Shown here piece after piece: positions 1-8,561 of a DNA stretch of 64,000 bases (the stretch's first letter is position 1; every line of letters begins with the position of its first letter). A program made the translations under genes and the position numbers. The stretch lies in contig NZ_WOWP01000011.1 in the NCBI RefSeq assembly GCF_009741375.1, forward strand, positions 1 through 64,000. Reading direction: 5' to 3'. The notes under the pieces were generated by a model, which saw only the letters and a program-made list of their open reading frames with translations, was not told the DNA's origin and ran no database searches. This DNA comes from Flavobacterium rakeshii (GTDB lineage Bacteria; Bacteroidota; Bacteroidia; Flavobacteriales; Flavobacteriaceae).

Positions 1-43
1 ACATCAGTAATTTGCACTGTTTCGATTGCTCAAAACAGGAAGG

Positions 44-76
44 CAAAGGTAACATCTTTTTCCCTTAACCTGCAAA
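44..76 (-). promoter_or_regulatory. Bacteroidetes-type promoter reading off the left edge
   Basis: On the minus strand TACCTTTG (44-51) is preceded, 21 nt upstream, by TTTG (73-76). This matches the Bacteroidetes -7/-33 consensus TAnnTTTG and TTG. It would drive a gene to the left of the window. Confidence 0.45.
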
Positions 77-182
77 TCTTTTTGATTATTTTTTTCGGTT
101 ATTTTAAGTGATTTTCTTTATTCAGGTAATCACTTAAAAGCTGGTTTCAATTTATCAATGTACGTCGCTGTTATTGCGGGTG

Positions 183-213
183 CAAAAGTAGCTATCTTTT
201 CCGCTTTCACAAA
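183..213 (-). promoter_or_regulatory. second leftward Bacteroidetes-type promoter
   Basis: Minus-strand TACTTTTG (183-190) with TTTG (210-213) exactly 19 nt upstream. It stands in tandem with the promoter at 44-76, so the gene beyond the left edge probably has two start sites. The remaining 214-350 is AT-rich with no gene seen. Confidence 0.5.
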
Positions 214-350
214 CTTTTAATCCTATTTTTTTAATGTTTTTTTAACCTTATTTTATAACTAACTGAAAAAGTGTGTTTTGAGAAATAAAAAAAAATTACT
301 TTTTACTAACCTTTAATAAACTGATTTTAGAAAATTTTCATTCAAAAATT

Positions 351-384
351 AAAAAAGGCTCTTTTTTATCAAAAAGAGCCTTTT
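351..384 (-). terminator. intrinsic terminator of the LolC/E-like gene
   Basis: Long stem AAAAAGGCTCTTTTT / AAAAAGAGCCTTTT around a short loop, with a T-tract on the minus strand, about 35 nt after the stop of the permease gene. Confidence 0.85.
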
Positions 385-417
385 AAAACATATATGGATT
401 ATTAATTTTTCAATCTA

Positions 418-1653
418 TTAATCGTAGCGAAGCACTTTAACCGGAGAAATTTTGGTTATTATATAAGAAGGAACCAGTAATAAAAGTAAACATATTAGTA
501 TAGTCCCTGTATTTACCGCTAAAATAAAAGGTACATTTATACTCACCGGTGCTACTGTTACATGATAATTTTCCGGAGGTAGCTTAATTACCCCTAAATA
601 TTTTTGAATTAAAAGCAATCCTATACTTATTATATTACCCCAAACAAGTCCTTTAATCACAAGGTAAGCTGCATTGTACAAAAATATTTTCCTGATAGAC
701 CAGTTTGGCGCTCCCACAGCTTTGAGCATCCCAACCATTTGCGTACGTTCCAGTATAAGCACCAATAAAGCAACTATCATATTAATGGTAGAAACCACTA
801 TCATAATAGTTATTATAAGAAGAATATTAAAATCGAACAGTTTTAACCATTCAAAAATATTGATATACTTATTTTCTATAGTACGACTATCAAGTGTGGA
901 TGATATAGCCAAAAACACTTCTTCACCTTTTTCCTCTATCTTATCAAAATCATCAATAAAAACCTCAAATGAACCTACCTGATCTTTTTTCCATTTATTA
1001 ATACGCTGTACATGCCTTATATCCCCTATCACTATTGAGGCGTCAAATTCCTGGAAACCGGAATTATAAATCCCTACAAGTTCAAATACCCTAAGGTTAG
1101 GTATGCTATTACCGTCTTCTTTCATAAAATAAGTACTAAACCTATCACCTACTTTAAGCTGAAGTCTGTTAGCTAAATATTGTGAAAGTATAACTTCTTC
1201 ATTAAGCTTCTCTTTAAGATTTGGAATTCTCCCCTCTTTTAGATACTCTTCCAGGTTATCCCATTTATAGTCCTGCCCTACTCCTTTAAATATTACTCCC
1301 TCAAAAGCCTTTTCGGTCCTTATGATACCTGCTTTAGAAGCTACAGCCTGAACATGGTTTATTCCCTGTACGGTTTTAAACTCGGGGTAAAAGTCCTGAT
1401 TAATGCTTATTGGCTCTACACTAACTTCCGACTGGTTGTCGTCAAAGTTGGATATAATTATGTGTCCGTTAAAAGCAGATATCTTTTCACGTATTTTATC
1501 CTGTAGTCCAACACCGGTAGCTATAGATACCACCATCATTATAATACCAATAGCTATTGCAATAATTGCTATTTTTATTATTGGTGCCGAAATACTACTT
1601 TTATGGTCTTTTGAAGTAATCAGCCTTTTGGCTATAAAATATTCTAAATTCAA
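418..1653 (-). CDS. FtsX-type ABC transporter permease, LolC/LolE family
   Basis: A 411-residue inner-membrane protein with one N-terminal membrane segment (about 27-50), a large extracytoplasmic domain (about 50-270) and three C-terminal membrane segments, the MacB/FtsX plan of LolC/LolE. The likely role is lipoprotein release from the inner membrane, together with an ATPase encoded elsewhere. The start is a TTG at 1651-1653; no ATG is available because an in-frame TGA lies nine codons upstream, and the N-terminus after it reads like family members. The start is only 5 nt from the start of the divergent namZ gene. Family assignment is firm; the exact transported substrate is inferred. Confidence 0.85.
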   Translation of the reverse strand: MNLEYFIAKRLITSKDHKSSISAPIIKIAIIAIAIGIIMMVVSIATGVGLQDKIREKISAFNGHIIISNFDDNQSEVSVEPISINQDFYPEFKTVQGINHVQAVASKAGIIRTEKAFEGVIFKGVGQDYKWDNLEEYLKEGRIPNLKEKLNEEVILSQYLANRLQLKVGDRFSTYFMKEDGNSIPNLRVFELVGIYNSGFQEFDASIVIGDIRHVQRINKWKKDQVGSFEVFIDDFDKIEEKGEEVFLAISSTLDSRTIENKYINIFEWLKLFDFNILLIITIMIVVSTINMIVALLVLILERTQMVGMLKAVGAPNWSIRKIFLYNAAYLVIKGLVWGNIISIGLLLIQKYLGVIKLPPENYHVTVAPVSINVPFILAVNTGTILICLLLLLVPSYIITKISPVKVLRYD

Positions 1654-1658
1654 TTTGT

Positions 1659-2903
1659 ATGGTATCTTTTTCTTTGCTCAAAAATACATTTTTATTCTCA
1701 TTTATACTGATTGGTTCCTGTGGAAATTCGGTTTCGGTACAAAAAGAAAAACCGGAAGTCCAAAAGGAACAAACAGAGATATCTTATAAGGAGAATCAGT
1801 TGCTAACCGAAATAAAAACCGGGGCAGAAAACTACAAGGCATACTTACCTTTACTTAAAGGAAAGAATATAGGTATTGTAACCAACCAGACAGGCACCAT
1901 AATTAATAATGGAAATACAGGGCATGTTGTTGATTTTTTACTAGAAAAGAAAGTAGCCCTAAAAAAAATATATGCACCGGAACATGGTTTTAGGGGTACT
2001 GCTGATGCAGGCGAACATATTAAGGACGGAAAAGACACTAAAACCGGACTACCTATTATATCTCTTTACGGAAACAATAAAAAACCCAAAGCAGAGCAAC
2101 TTGCCGGAATCGATATTATGCTTTTTGATCTACAGGATGTAGGTGCCCGTTTTTACACCTATATATCTACACTACATTATGTAATGGAGGCCTGTGCTGA
2201 AAATAACATACAATTGATAGTACTAGACAGACCTAACCCTAACGGCAGTATTGTTGACGGACCTGTTCTAGAAAAAGAATATACCAGTTTTGTGGGTATG
2301 CACCCTATACCGGTATTACACGGTATGACAATTGGCGAGTACGGACAAATGATTAATGGTGAAAAATGGCTAAACAATGGTATTCAATGCAAGCTTACCA
2401 TAATACCATGTTTAAATTACAACAGAGATATGGAATATCATTTACCGGTAAAGCCATCACCTAACCTTCCTAATGACCAGTCGATAAGCTTATATCCCAG
2501 TCTTTGTTTTTTTGAAGGCACAAATGTGAGTGTAGGGCGCGGCACAAACAAACAGTTCCAGATATATGGCTCTCCTTTCCTGCCAAAAAAAGACTTCAGT
2601 TTTACTCCGGCACCAAACGAAGGCGCTAAAGACCCGATGTATAATGGTAAAGTTTGTTTTGGTGAAGATTTAACCAAAGTAACAAAACTAAAACAACTGG
2701 AACTAAAATGGCTTATTGAAGCCTACAGCAAAACTGAAGATAAATCAAAATTCTTTATTTCATTTTTCACCAAACTTGCCGGAACTAAAAAGCTACAGGA
2801 ACAAATTGAGAACGGCACTAGCGAAACTGATATAAGAAAAAGCTGGGAACAGGGACTTAACAGCTTTAAACAAACAAGAAAAAAATATCTTATTTATAAG
2901 TAA
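1659..2903 (+). CDS. namZ: exo-beta-N-acetylmuramidase NamZ (DUF1343), lipoprotein
   Basis: A 414-residue DUF1343 protein, the family now known as exo-beta-N-acetylmuramidase NamZ (GH171), which removes terminal MurNAc from peptidoglycan fragments. The N-terminus has a hydrophobic segment ending in a lipobox-like IGSC with Cys21, so it is probably a lipoprotein. The family body starts near residue 60, with the conserved VTNQTG (74-79), APEHGFRG (106-113) and DLQDVGARFYTY regions visible, and the typical C-terminal segment about the KPSPNLPN and FFEGTNVSVGRGT motifs. It is divergent from the permease gene and appears monocistronic. In this group it is expected to act in cell-wall recycling in the periplasm. 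Confidence 0.88.
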   Translation: MVSFSLLKNTFLFSFILIGSCGNSVSVQKEKPEVQKEQTEISYKENQLLTEIKTGAENYKAYLPLLKGKNIGIVTNQTGTIINNGNTGHVVDFLLEKKVALKKIYAPEHGFRGTADAGEHIKDGKDTKTGLPIISLYGNNKKPKAEQLAGIDIMLFDLQDVGARFYTYISTLHYVMEACAENNIQLIVLDRPNPNGSIVDGPVLEKEYTSFVGMHPIPVLHGMTIGEYGQMINGEKWLNNGIQCKLTIIPCLNYNRDMEYHLPVKPSPNLPNDQSISLYPSLCFFEGTNVSVGRGTNKQFQIYGSPFLPKKDFSFTPAPNEGAKDPMYNGKVCFGEDLTKVTKLKQLELKWLIEAYSKTEDKSKFFISFFTKLAGTKKLQEQIENGTSETDIRKSWEQGLNSFKQTRKKYLIYK

Positions 2904-2997
2904 GCTATAGCCAATTCTTAATGTTTTTACAAAGTACTTTTACTTACTGTAATTGTTTTGTAACTTTCTGCTAAGTATTAACCTAAAAAAATAAGTC

Positions 2998-3204
2998 ATG
3001 AATATAGCAGAAACAATAGACAACGTTATACAATACATAGTAGGGATGATTGATAAAGCAAAAGGTTACATCAATGAGGTAATTGAGTTTTTCACGATGC
3101 TAAAAGAAAACATAGATGCCCTACTGGAATATATAGATGAAAAAATACAGCACATTCAGGATATTATAAGCGAAATAAAATATCATGAAGAAGTTGCCGC
3201 TTAA
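2998..3204 (+). CDS. small helical protein of unknown function
   Basis: A 68-residue, acidic, probably all-helical protein, MNIAETIDNV at the start, rich in Ile, Glu and Asp with heptad-like spacing and without a clear membrane segment or signal peptide. I do not recognise the family. It has its own upstream region (2904-2997) with a TAACTTTC at 2961-2968 resembling a -7 box, and is followed at once by a strong bidirectional terminator. The isolated unit with its own terminator supports that it is a real gene. Confidence 0.6.
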   Translation: MNIAETIDNVIQYIVGMIDKAKGYINEVIEFFTMLKENIDALLEYIDEKIQHIQDIISEIKYHEEVAA

Positions 3205-3210
3205 TAAAAC

Positions 3211-3240
3211 AAAAGCCCTCCTATTTACCGGAGGGCTTTT
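3211..3240. terminator. bidirectional terminator shared by convergent small genes
   Basis: AAAAGCCCTCC (3211-3221), 8-nt loop, GGAGGGCTTTT (3230-3240), with T-tracts on both strands. It ends the plus-strand helical protein gene; the stop and last codons of the minus-strand gene lie inside the stem. Confidence 0.85.
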
Positions 3241-3460
3241 TTATTTTCTCTACTTTAATTGATTTAATAATCTTGACTATCAACCATACTATTGCGTGCA
3301 GTATTGCAAAAATTATAAAGAGTACCAGTGACACACTTAATACTTCAAACATTTTTGCAGTCCAGCTTGCATCAACCAAATCGCTATTTATAAAAAGTAG
3401 CGATAAGGATATAAAAAAAGCCAGCATATATAGCAATAAAAGCCTTTGAGGTGTTTTCAT
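3221..3460 (-). CDS. small two-helix membrane protein
   Basis: A 79-residue protein with two hydrophobic segments (about 7-24 and 39-66) and a basic C-terminus (KSIKVEKIKKPSGK). No family recognised. The gene lies 6 nt after the cysteine-cluster gene on the same strand, so the two are probably cotranscribed. Its final codons are part of the terminator hairpin at 3211-3240. Confidence 0.6.
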   Translation of the reverse strand: MKTPQRLLLLYMLAFFISLSLLFINSDLVDASWTAKMFEVLSVSLVLFIIFAILHAIVWLIVKIIKSIKVEKIKKPSGK

Positions 3461-3466
3461 ACTTAA

Positions 3467-3958
3467 TTAAACAATTTTCTTTTTCATTTCTTCTACAATA
3501 TTGTAAGCTGCGGGGCAAATAGCAACATTTTTAAGGGTTAGATTAGCTATTTGCTGAAACTTTTTCCTATCGGTATGCGGAAACTCCCTGCACGCCTTGG
3601 GTCTTACATCATATATCATACAATAATTCTCGGCATCCAGAAAAGTACACGGCACACTTTGCAACACATAATCATTATCCTCATCTATTCTTAAATACTT
3701 TTCTATAAATTGCTGAGGCTTCATTTTAAAATGCTTCGCAATCCTTTCAATGTCGGCAGTTGTGAATAATGGTCCTGTAGTTTTACAGCAATTAGCACAG
3801 GTAAGACAGTCTGTTCTTTCAAATTCCCTGTCGTGTAAATCCTGCATAATGTAATCCATATTTTTTGGAGCTTTCTTTTTCAGCCTATCAAAAAACTTTT
3901 TGTTCTCGTTATGCTTATCTTTGGCAAGTTTTGGAAGCTGTTGTAAAAATTTCTCCAT
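3467..3958 (-). CDS. YkgJ-family cysteine-cluster (zinc/iron-chelating) protein
   Basis: A 163-residue YkgJ/CxxCxxCC-type protein. Visible Cys residues: CLTCANCC at 51-58, then Cys104, Cys113, Cys123 and Cys148, the usual eight-cysteine pattern thought to bind metal. The function of the family is not settled. An upstream in-frame extension exists, but the ATG at 3958 gives the normal family N-terminus (MEKFLQQLPKLA) and leaves 41 nt to the divergent methyltransferase gene. It is likely followed by the small membrane protein gene in one transcript. Confidence 0.85.
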   Translation of the reverse strand: MEKFLQQLPKLAKDKHNENKKFFDRLKKKAPKNMDYIMQDLHDREFERTDCLTCANCCKTTGPLFTTADIERIAKHFKMKPQQFIEKYLRIDEDNDYVLQSVPCTFLDAENYCMIYDVRPKACREFPHTDRKKFQQIANLTLKNVAICPAAYNIVEEMKKKIV

Positions 3959-3999
3959 CACACAAATCATATTATAGTAAGCAGCAAAAGTATAAAAAA

Positions 4000-4707
4000 A
4001 TGAAAGACCTTTTTGGTAAAGCAATACTAGATTATCAAACCAATAACTCTCCTGAAGATATAATTACGGAAACATCAATATCTGAAGAGGATGAAATGAG
4101 CGTTGCTTATTTGTTTAGAAACTATAAGCAAATGCCAAAAACAGAACAAAAGGCACTTACATTATGTAAAGGTCGCGTACTGGATGTAGGCTGCGGAGCC
4201 GGAAGCCATAGCCTATACCTTCAAAATGACAAAAAACTTGATGTTACTGCTATAGATATATCGGCTAATGCTATTGAAACCTGTAAGCTTCGTGGTATAA
4301 ACGATTGCCGTGCTAATAACGTACTAGATCTTGATAATGAAAAGTATGATACCATTATCCTATTAATGAACGGTACCGGGATTTTTGGTAAACTGAGAAA
4401 TATAACTCAGTATCTTGAGAAGCTTAAGTCACTACTTAATCCGGGTGGACAAATACTGATTGATTCATCTGACATTATTTATATGTTTGATGAAGATGAG
4501 GACGGAGGTAAATGGATTCCAACAGATACTGATTATTATGGAGAACTAACCTTCTCGATTACTTATAAAGGGGAAAAAGAAGAACAGTTTGACTGGCTTT
4601 ATATTGATTATAATACAATGCAAAACGCAGCCCATGCCAACGGCCTGAACTGCGAACTTATATTAGAAGGAGAACATTTTGATTATCTTGCTAAACTTAG
4701 CTTGTAA
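4000..4707 (+). CDS. class I SAM-dependent methyltransferase
   Basis: A 235-residue protein with the Rossmann methyltransferase motif I VLDVGCGAGSHS (60-71), acidic motif II about AIDIS (84-88), and LLNPGGQILID later. The substrate cannot be read from the sequence. The ATG at 4000 is preferred over an upstream extension that would overlap the divergent cysteine-cluster gene. It converges with the DUF2059 genes (7 nt between stops) and has no obvious partner. Confidence 0.85.
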   Translation: MKDLFGKAILDYQTNNSPEDIITETSISEEDEMSVAYLFRNYKQMPKTEQKALTLCKGRVLDVGCGAGSHSLYLQNDKKLDVTAIDISANAIETCKLRGINDCRANNVLDLDNEKYDTIILLMNGTGIFGKLRNITQYLEKLKSLLNPGGQILIDSSDIIYMFDEDEDGGKWIPTDTDYYGELTFSITYKGEKEEQFDWLYIDYNTMQNAAHANGLNCELILEGEHFDYLAKLSL

Positions 4708-4714
4708 TCCTTAA

Positions 4715-5140
4715 TTATTCTTTTTCTTTATACCTACCTGTCTTAATAAAATACAAAATTTCACCCTGTAGCTCATAGTACATATGTTTTGCTTCATTGT
4801 AGGCTGAAATGTAACCTCTATTTTCTTTTGTTAGTTTTTTTCCAAGTGGAGTTTCGTAAAACCGTATTATTTCTTTTACTTCATCGTGAGTATATTTCTC
4901 AAGAAAATGCAGCTCTACTTTTTCGTTGTAAACCAATAACAAAGAATCTAACTGTTTGGTAAAGATCTCCTCGTTTTCAGGACTAACAGACAGTATCTCA
5001 TCTTCACGGGTGTATTCTACCTGTTCAGGCACTCCCATTAATTTAATAAGCTGTTTAACATCTTTTTTAAAATCGTTATCCTGTGCCTCAGCAAACAAAG
5101 TAACCGATAGGAGTAAAACTGTATAAAGTATTTTTTTCAT
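4715..5140 (-). CDS. DUF2059 secreted protein (copy 1)
   Basis: A 141-residue protein with a signal peptide (MKKILYTVLLLSVTLFAEAQ, cleavage after about residue 19) and the DUF2059 hallmark HFLEKYTHDEVKEIIRFYETPLG near the C-terminus. Function unknown; likely periplasmic. It is the last of three tandem homologues, 34 nt after copy 2 and probably cotranscribed with it. Confidence 0.85.
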   Translation of the reverse strand: MKKILYTVLLLSVTLFAEAQDNDFKKDVKQLIKLMGVPEQVEYTREDEILSVSPENEEIFTKQLDSLLLVYNEKVELHFLEKYTHDEVKEIIRFYETPLGKKLTKENRGYISAYNEAKHMYYELQGEILYFIKTGRYKEKE

Positions 5141-5174
5141 AACGCTTAATTCCTTAATTTTTCTGTGTGTTTTC

Positions 5175-5570
5175 TTACTTTTTTTTCATTTGATAAATTT
5201 CCATACTTAGCTTAAACTCTGAAGGAAACTCATTTTCCACAACATATCTTTTATCTTTCAGGAACTTTTTACCTGTAGGCGTATTATAAAAATCCAGTAA
5301 TTGTTTTATTTCATCATGAGTATAATGCTCCATATAATACTTTCCTATTTCAGCTAAAAAGCTAAAAACAGCAGCATCATATTCCTTATAAAAATTCTCT
5401 TTTTCTTTGGCATCCATCTTTTGGGAAAAAGTCTTTCTTAGCATAGCCATATCAGAAGTGCCTACTGTAATTTTTATAAGCTTATTTACATCCTCTTTAA
5501 AGGGATCATTTTGCGCAGTAACAGTTAAAAAAGAAAAAAGCAGTAATCCGCTCAAAATTAGTTTTTTCAT
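5175..5570 (-). CDS. DUF2059 secreted protein (copy 2)
   Basis: A 131-residue homologue of its neighbours, with a signal peptide ending near TVTAQ and the motif YMEHYTHDEIKQLLDFYNTPTG. The start at 5570 (MKKLILSG) is chosen because it places the signal peptide at the N-terminus. A terminator separates it from copy 3, so copies 2 and 1 form their own unit. Confidence 0.85.
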   Translation of the reverse strand: MKKLILSGLLLFSFLTVTAQNDPFKEDVNKLIKITVGTSDMAMLRKTFSQKMDAKEKENFYKEYDAAVFSFLAEIGKYYMEHYTHDEIKQLLDFYNTPTGKKFLKDKRYVVENEFPSEFKLSMEIYQMKKK

Positions 5571-5601
5571 TGGTAAGATGTTATTATTACAGTGCAATAT
5601 A

Positions 5602-5633
5602 AAAAAAGTCCGGCAAAACTACCGGACTTTTTT
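5602..5633 (-). terminator. terminator after DUF2059 copy 3
   Basis: AAAAAAGTCCGG, 8-nt loop, CCGGACTTTTTT (5602-5613 / 5622-5633). It ends the queE-DUF2059 unit and lies just upstream of DUF2059 copy 2. Confidence 0.85.
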
Positions 5634-5655
5634 AGACTTATAGCATGAAGCTCTA

Positions 5656-6060
5656 TTATTGAGCATATTTCATTATCATACTTTGAAGTGACATACTCCA
5701 TTCCTGAATTGACTGTAGTGAAGCTTCTGTTAATGCTCCCGCATTAGCAGTCACTTTTTTACCTACAGGAGTTTCATAAAATTTAATGATTTCTTTCACT
5801 TCCTGATGTGTGTAATTCTCAATATAAAAATCTTCCATATTTTTAAACACAGGCTTTAAAGACTCATCAAATTCTTTTAAGAATTCTTTTTGTTTCTCGG
5901 CAGGGATCATACCTACCACCTGTTTCTTAGCTACATCAATTTGAGAGGTTGATCCTGTCATTTCAATTAGTTTCTTTACATCGTTTCTAAAAGCATCATC
6001 CTGAGCCGAAACTAAGTTTGCGGTAAGAGCAAACACGAAAATTAAAAGCAATTTTTTCAT
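5656..6060 (-). CDS. DUF2059 secreted protein (copy 3)
   Basis: A 134-residue protein with signal peptide (cleavage near VSAQ) and the DUF2059 motif FYIENYTHQEVKEIIKFYETP. It is 23 nt downstream of queE and probably shares its transcript; a strong terminator follows. Function unknown. Confidence 0.85.
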   Translation of the reverse strand: MKKLLLIFVFALTANLVSAQDDAFRNDVKKLIEMTGSTSQIDVAKKQVVGMIPAEKQKEFLKEFDESLKPVFKNMEDFYIENYTHQEVKEIIKFYETPVGKKVTANAGALTEASLQSIQEWSMSLQSMIMKYAQ

Positions 6061-6083
6061 GGTTATTATTTAGTTGTTATAAA

Positions 6084-6716
6084 TTAAGGAATATTCAAAT
6101 ATTTATGTGTTTGTAAAGACACTCTCCATTTAGGATTATTCATAACATAATCTACAATAAGCGGGGTCATTTCTTCTTTCTTGCTCCACTCAGGCTGTAA
6201 AAACAAAATTGCATTTTTATTTGTTTTAGCTGCCTGTTCTTCTGCAAAAATAAAATCGTGCTTGTTATAAATTATAACTTTAAGCTCATGAGCTTTGTTG
6301 TAAACTTCATCAACCGGAAGTTTATTTTTTTTGGGAGAAAGACAAATCCAGTCCCATGTACCTGTTAATGGATAAGCTCCCGAAGTTTCAATATGTATTT
6401 TTAATCCTTTTTCTTTTAATCCTTCGGTTAAGGGCCCCATATCCCAGGTTAATGGTTCACCGCCTGTTATTACAATAGTCTTAGCATACTTGGCTGCGTT
6501 ATCAACTATAGCCTCAATTTGAGTTGGCGGGTGCAAATCAGCATTCCAGCTTTCCTTTACATCACACCAATGACACCCTACATCACATCCGCCTACACGA
6601 ATAAAATAGGCCGCAGTACCTGTATGGAAACCTTCACCCTGTATGGTATAAAACTCTTCCATAAGCGGTAGCATCACCCCTTTCTCTACTGCTATTTGTA
6701 TATCTTTCTTCAGCAT
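6084..6716 (-). CDS. queE: 7-carboxy-7-deazaguanine synthase QueE
   Basis: A 210-residue radical SAM enzyme that converts 6-carboxy-tetrahydropterin to 7-carboxy-7-deazaguanine, a step in queuosine synthesis. The cluster-binding CxxxCxxC is Cys44, Cys48, Cys51 (GGCDVGCHWC), and the substrate-side FYTIQGEG motif is at 23-30. The protein is of normal short bacterial length. queA, the late queuosine gene, is about 12 kb away in the same window. The gene has a plausible promoter at 6736-6764. Confidence 0.92.
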   Translation of the reverse strand: MLKKDIQIAVEKGVMLPLMEEFYTIQGEGFHTGTAAYFIRVGGCDVGCHWCDVKESWNADLHPPTQIEAIVDNAAKYAKTIVITGGEPLTWDMGPLTEGLKEKGLKIHIETSGAYPLTGTWDWICLSPKKNKLPVDEVYNKAHELKVIIYNKHDFIFAEEQAAKTNKNAILFLQPEWSKKEEMTPLIVDYVMNNPKWRVSLQTHKYLNIP

Positions 6717-6735
6717 TATAATTCAAAATAGTTGG

Positions 6736-6764
6736 CAAAGATACGTATAAAAAAATCAGTGCAA
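6736..6764 (-). promoter_or_regulatory. queE promoter candidate
   Basis: Minus-strand TATCTTTG (6736-6743) with TTG 18 nt upstream (6762-6764), about 20 nt before the queE start codon. Confidence 0.45.
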
Positions 6765-6774
6765 TAAAATCAAT

Positions 6775-6805
6775 AAAAAAAGCCGACAGTTAAGTGTCGG
6801 CTTTT
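6775..6805 (-). terminator. terminator of the TonB/TPR operon
   Basis: GCCGACA (6782-6788), 6-nt loop, TGTCGGC (6795-6801), followed on the minus strand by a run of seven T. It lies 17 nt after the TPR gene. Confidence 0.88.
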
Positions 6806-6821
6806 CAATATTAAAAACTTA

Positions 6822-8516
6822 TTACTTTAGTCTTTCTAATTCGCCTTTAGCGTACCCGTCGTTTGGATCTAGCTCTAAAACTTTATTATAGTACTCAATA
6901 GCTTTTTCTTTCTCAATAACCGCATAGTAAGAAGCAGCATTGGAGTAAGCTTCAATAAGGTTAGCTTTTTGTTTTGCAACTTCGGCATCACCTTTTTCAG
7001 TAACTATCCTAATATACTCATTATAAGCCTCAGCCATTTTCTGGTACGACTCATCTGTTTTTATTCTTTGGTTTACTCTTGCTTTATAAAGGAAAGCATC
7101 CTGGGCATCCGGAGAAAGTTTAATTACATAATCAAGAGCAACATCAGCTTTTTGAAGTTGTTCTATGTTTTGTTCCTGAGCTTCAGGTGACTTGTTTAAG
7201 TGATCAAAATAAATTGAGTAAGCCAGGTAGAAGTTATCATAAAACAGGTTTCTGTTATCTGGGTTTGTAGCAGCTACTTCAAACACTACAGAAGCAGGAC
7301 CATATAATTTTTGTCCGAATAATTTTTTACCAATTCCATTGAACTGATTTGTAATCTCGATATCTTTTTCAGCAGAAGCTTTAATATCAGTTATCGCTTT
7401 ATCAAATACAGTCTGATCTGTAATAACAGTATTACCCTGCTCGTCTTCACTGATAACAGAAGCCATTTCTGCTAAACCTAAGTAAAGGTGATCTCTTGCA
7501 ATAACACGCTTAGGATCTACCTGCGACATAAAGTCTGTCATCGCTTTAATACTCTGCTCATAATTACCATTTTCGTAAGCTGAGTAAGCCAGGTAACGTA
7601 AAATCCTAGGGTTTACCTTGTCTAACTGTTGCATTTTCTTAGCTTCCTCCTCAAGAGCTTTATAGTCTCCTGCAAGTACAAGGAAATCAGCATGTCTCAT
7701 ACGTGAGTTAAGAGAGTAATCAGTAAGCGTCATATACTTCTCATAGTACTCTAAAGCTTTCTTTATATTCTCATTATATTTTTTAGGCTCATAAGCCCCC
7801 CATAGGTAATAAGTTTCTGCAAGCTCACGGTAAGCCGGACCATAATTAGCATCTTTAGCTATCACTTTGTTAAATGCAGCAACTGCTTCAGGGAAAGCAG
7901 CTCCGGTATTTTTAGTAATTACACCAAGCTGTATATCTGCTCTTAATAAATTTGGATCTAGAGTAGATGCTGTTCTATAAGCTCTGTAAGCTTCGTTATA
8001 GTTTTTATCTCCTACATAAGCATCACCTAAACTAAGGTAAGCCTGTGCTGATTGTGAATCTTTTTCTATTGCCTGGTTTAATACAGCAATTGCTTTTTTA
8101 TAATCAGGATTATCAGATTGTATGTATGCTCTACCTATATAAATAAGTTGCTCTACATCTTTTCTTCTTAACTCATCTTTAACCGCTTTGAATTTAGCTT
8201 CTGCAGCCGATGCGTTTCCTTTATTTAAATCAATTTGTCCAAGACCAATTGTATTGTATTCAGGATCGTGTTTTACCTTAACACCTTTATTGAAATACAT
8301 AGCAGCAGAATCCTGCTCTGTTTGTTTAAGATAAACGTCTCCTAAAAGAAAGTAGTTTCTACCCTCGTCAGAATCTGATGCAATTAAAGATTTTAAAATT
8401 GTTTTGGCCTTCTGATATTGTTCGGCATCAATCGCCTTCAAAGCCTGCTCTGCATCCTGCGCATTAGCTGTACCGAAAACCAATAATGACAAGCCAATGA
8501 TTTTTAATTCTTTCAT
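6822..8516 (-). CDS. secreted TPR-repeat protein of the TonB operon
   Basis: A 564-residue protein with a signal peptide (cleavage after about residue 19, TANAQ) and many tetratricopeptide repeats throughout, for example SAQAYLSLGDAYVGDKNYNEAYRAY and the C-terminal AIEYYNKVLELDPNDGYAKGELERL. It is the last gene of the exbB-exbD-exbD-tonB-pstS-like run and is followed by a terminator. TPR proteins usually act as protein-binding scaffolds; a role in the periplasm next to the TonB machine is inferred from position only. Confidence 0.85.
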   Translation of the reverse strand: MKELKIIGLSLLVFGTANAQDAEQALKAIDAEQYQKAKTILKSLIASDSDEGRNYFLLGDVYLKQTEQDSAAMYFNKGVKVKHDPEYNTIGLGQIDLNKGNASAAEAKFKAVKDELRRKDVEQLIYIGRAYIQSDNPDYKKAIAVLNQAIEKDSQSAQAYLSLGDAYVGDKNYNEAYRAYRTASTLDPNLLRADIQLGVITKNTGAAFPEAVAAFNKVIAKDANYGPAYRELAETYYLWGAYEPKKYNENIKKALEYYEKYMTLTDYSLNSRMRHADFLVLAGDYKALEEEAKKMQQLDKVNPRILRYLAYSAYENGNYEQSIKAMTDFMSQVDPKRVIARDHLYLGLAEMASVISEDEQGNTVITDQTVFDKAITDIKASAEKDIEITNQFNGIGKKLFGQKLYGPASVVFEVAATNPDNRNLFYDNFYLAYSIYFDHLNKSPEAQEQNIEQLQKADVALDYVIKLSPDAQDAFLYKARVNQRIKTDESYQKMAEAYNEYIRIVTEKGDAEVAKQKANLIEAYSNAASYYAVIEKEKAIEYYNKVLELDPNDGYAKGELERLK

Positions 8517-8561
8517 TTTAATTCTCCTTTTTAAATATATAATATTACTTTTCTTCGTTAT

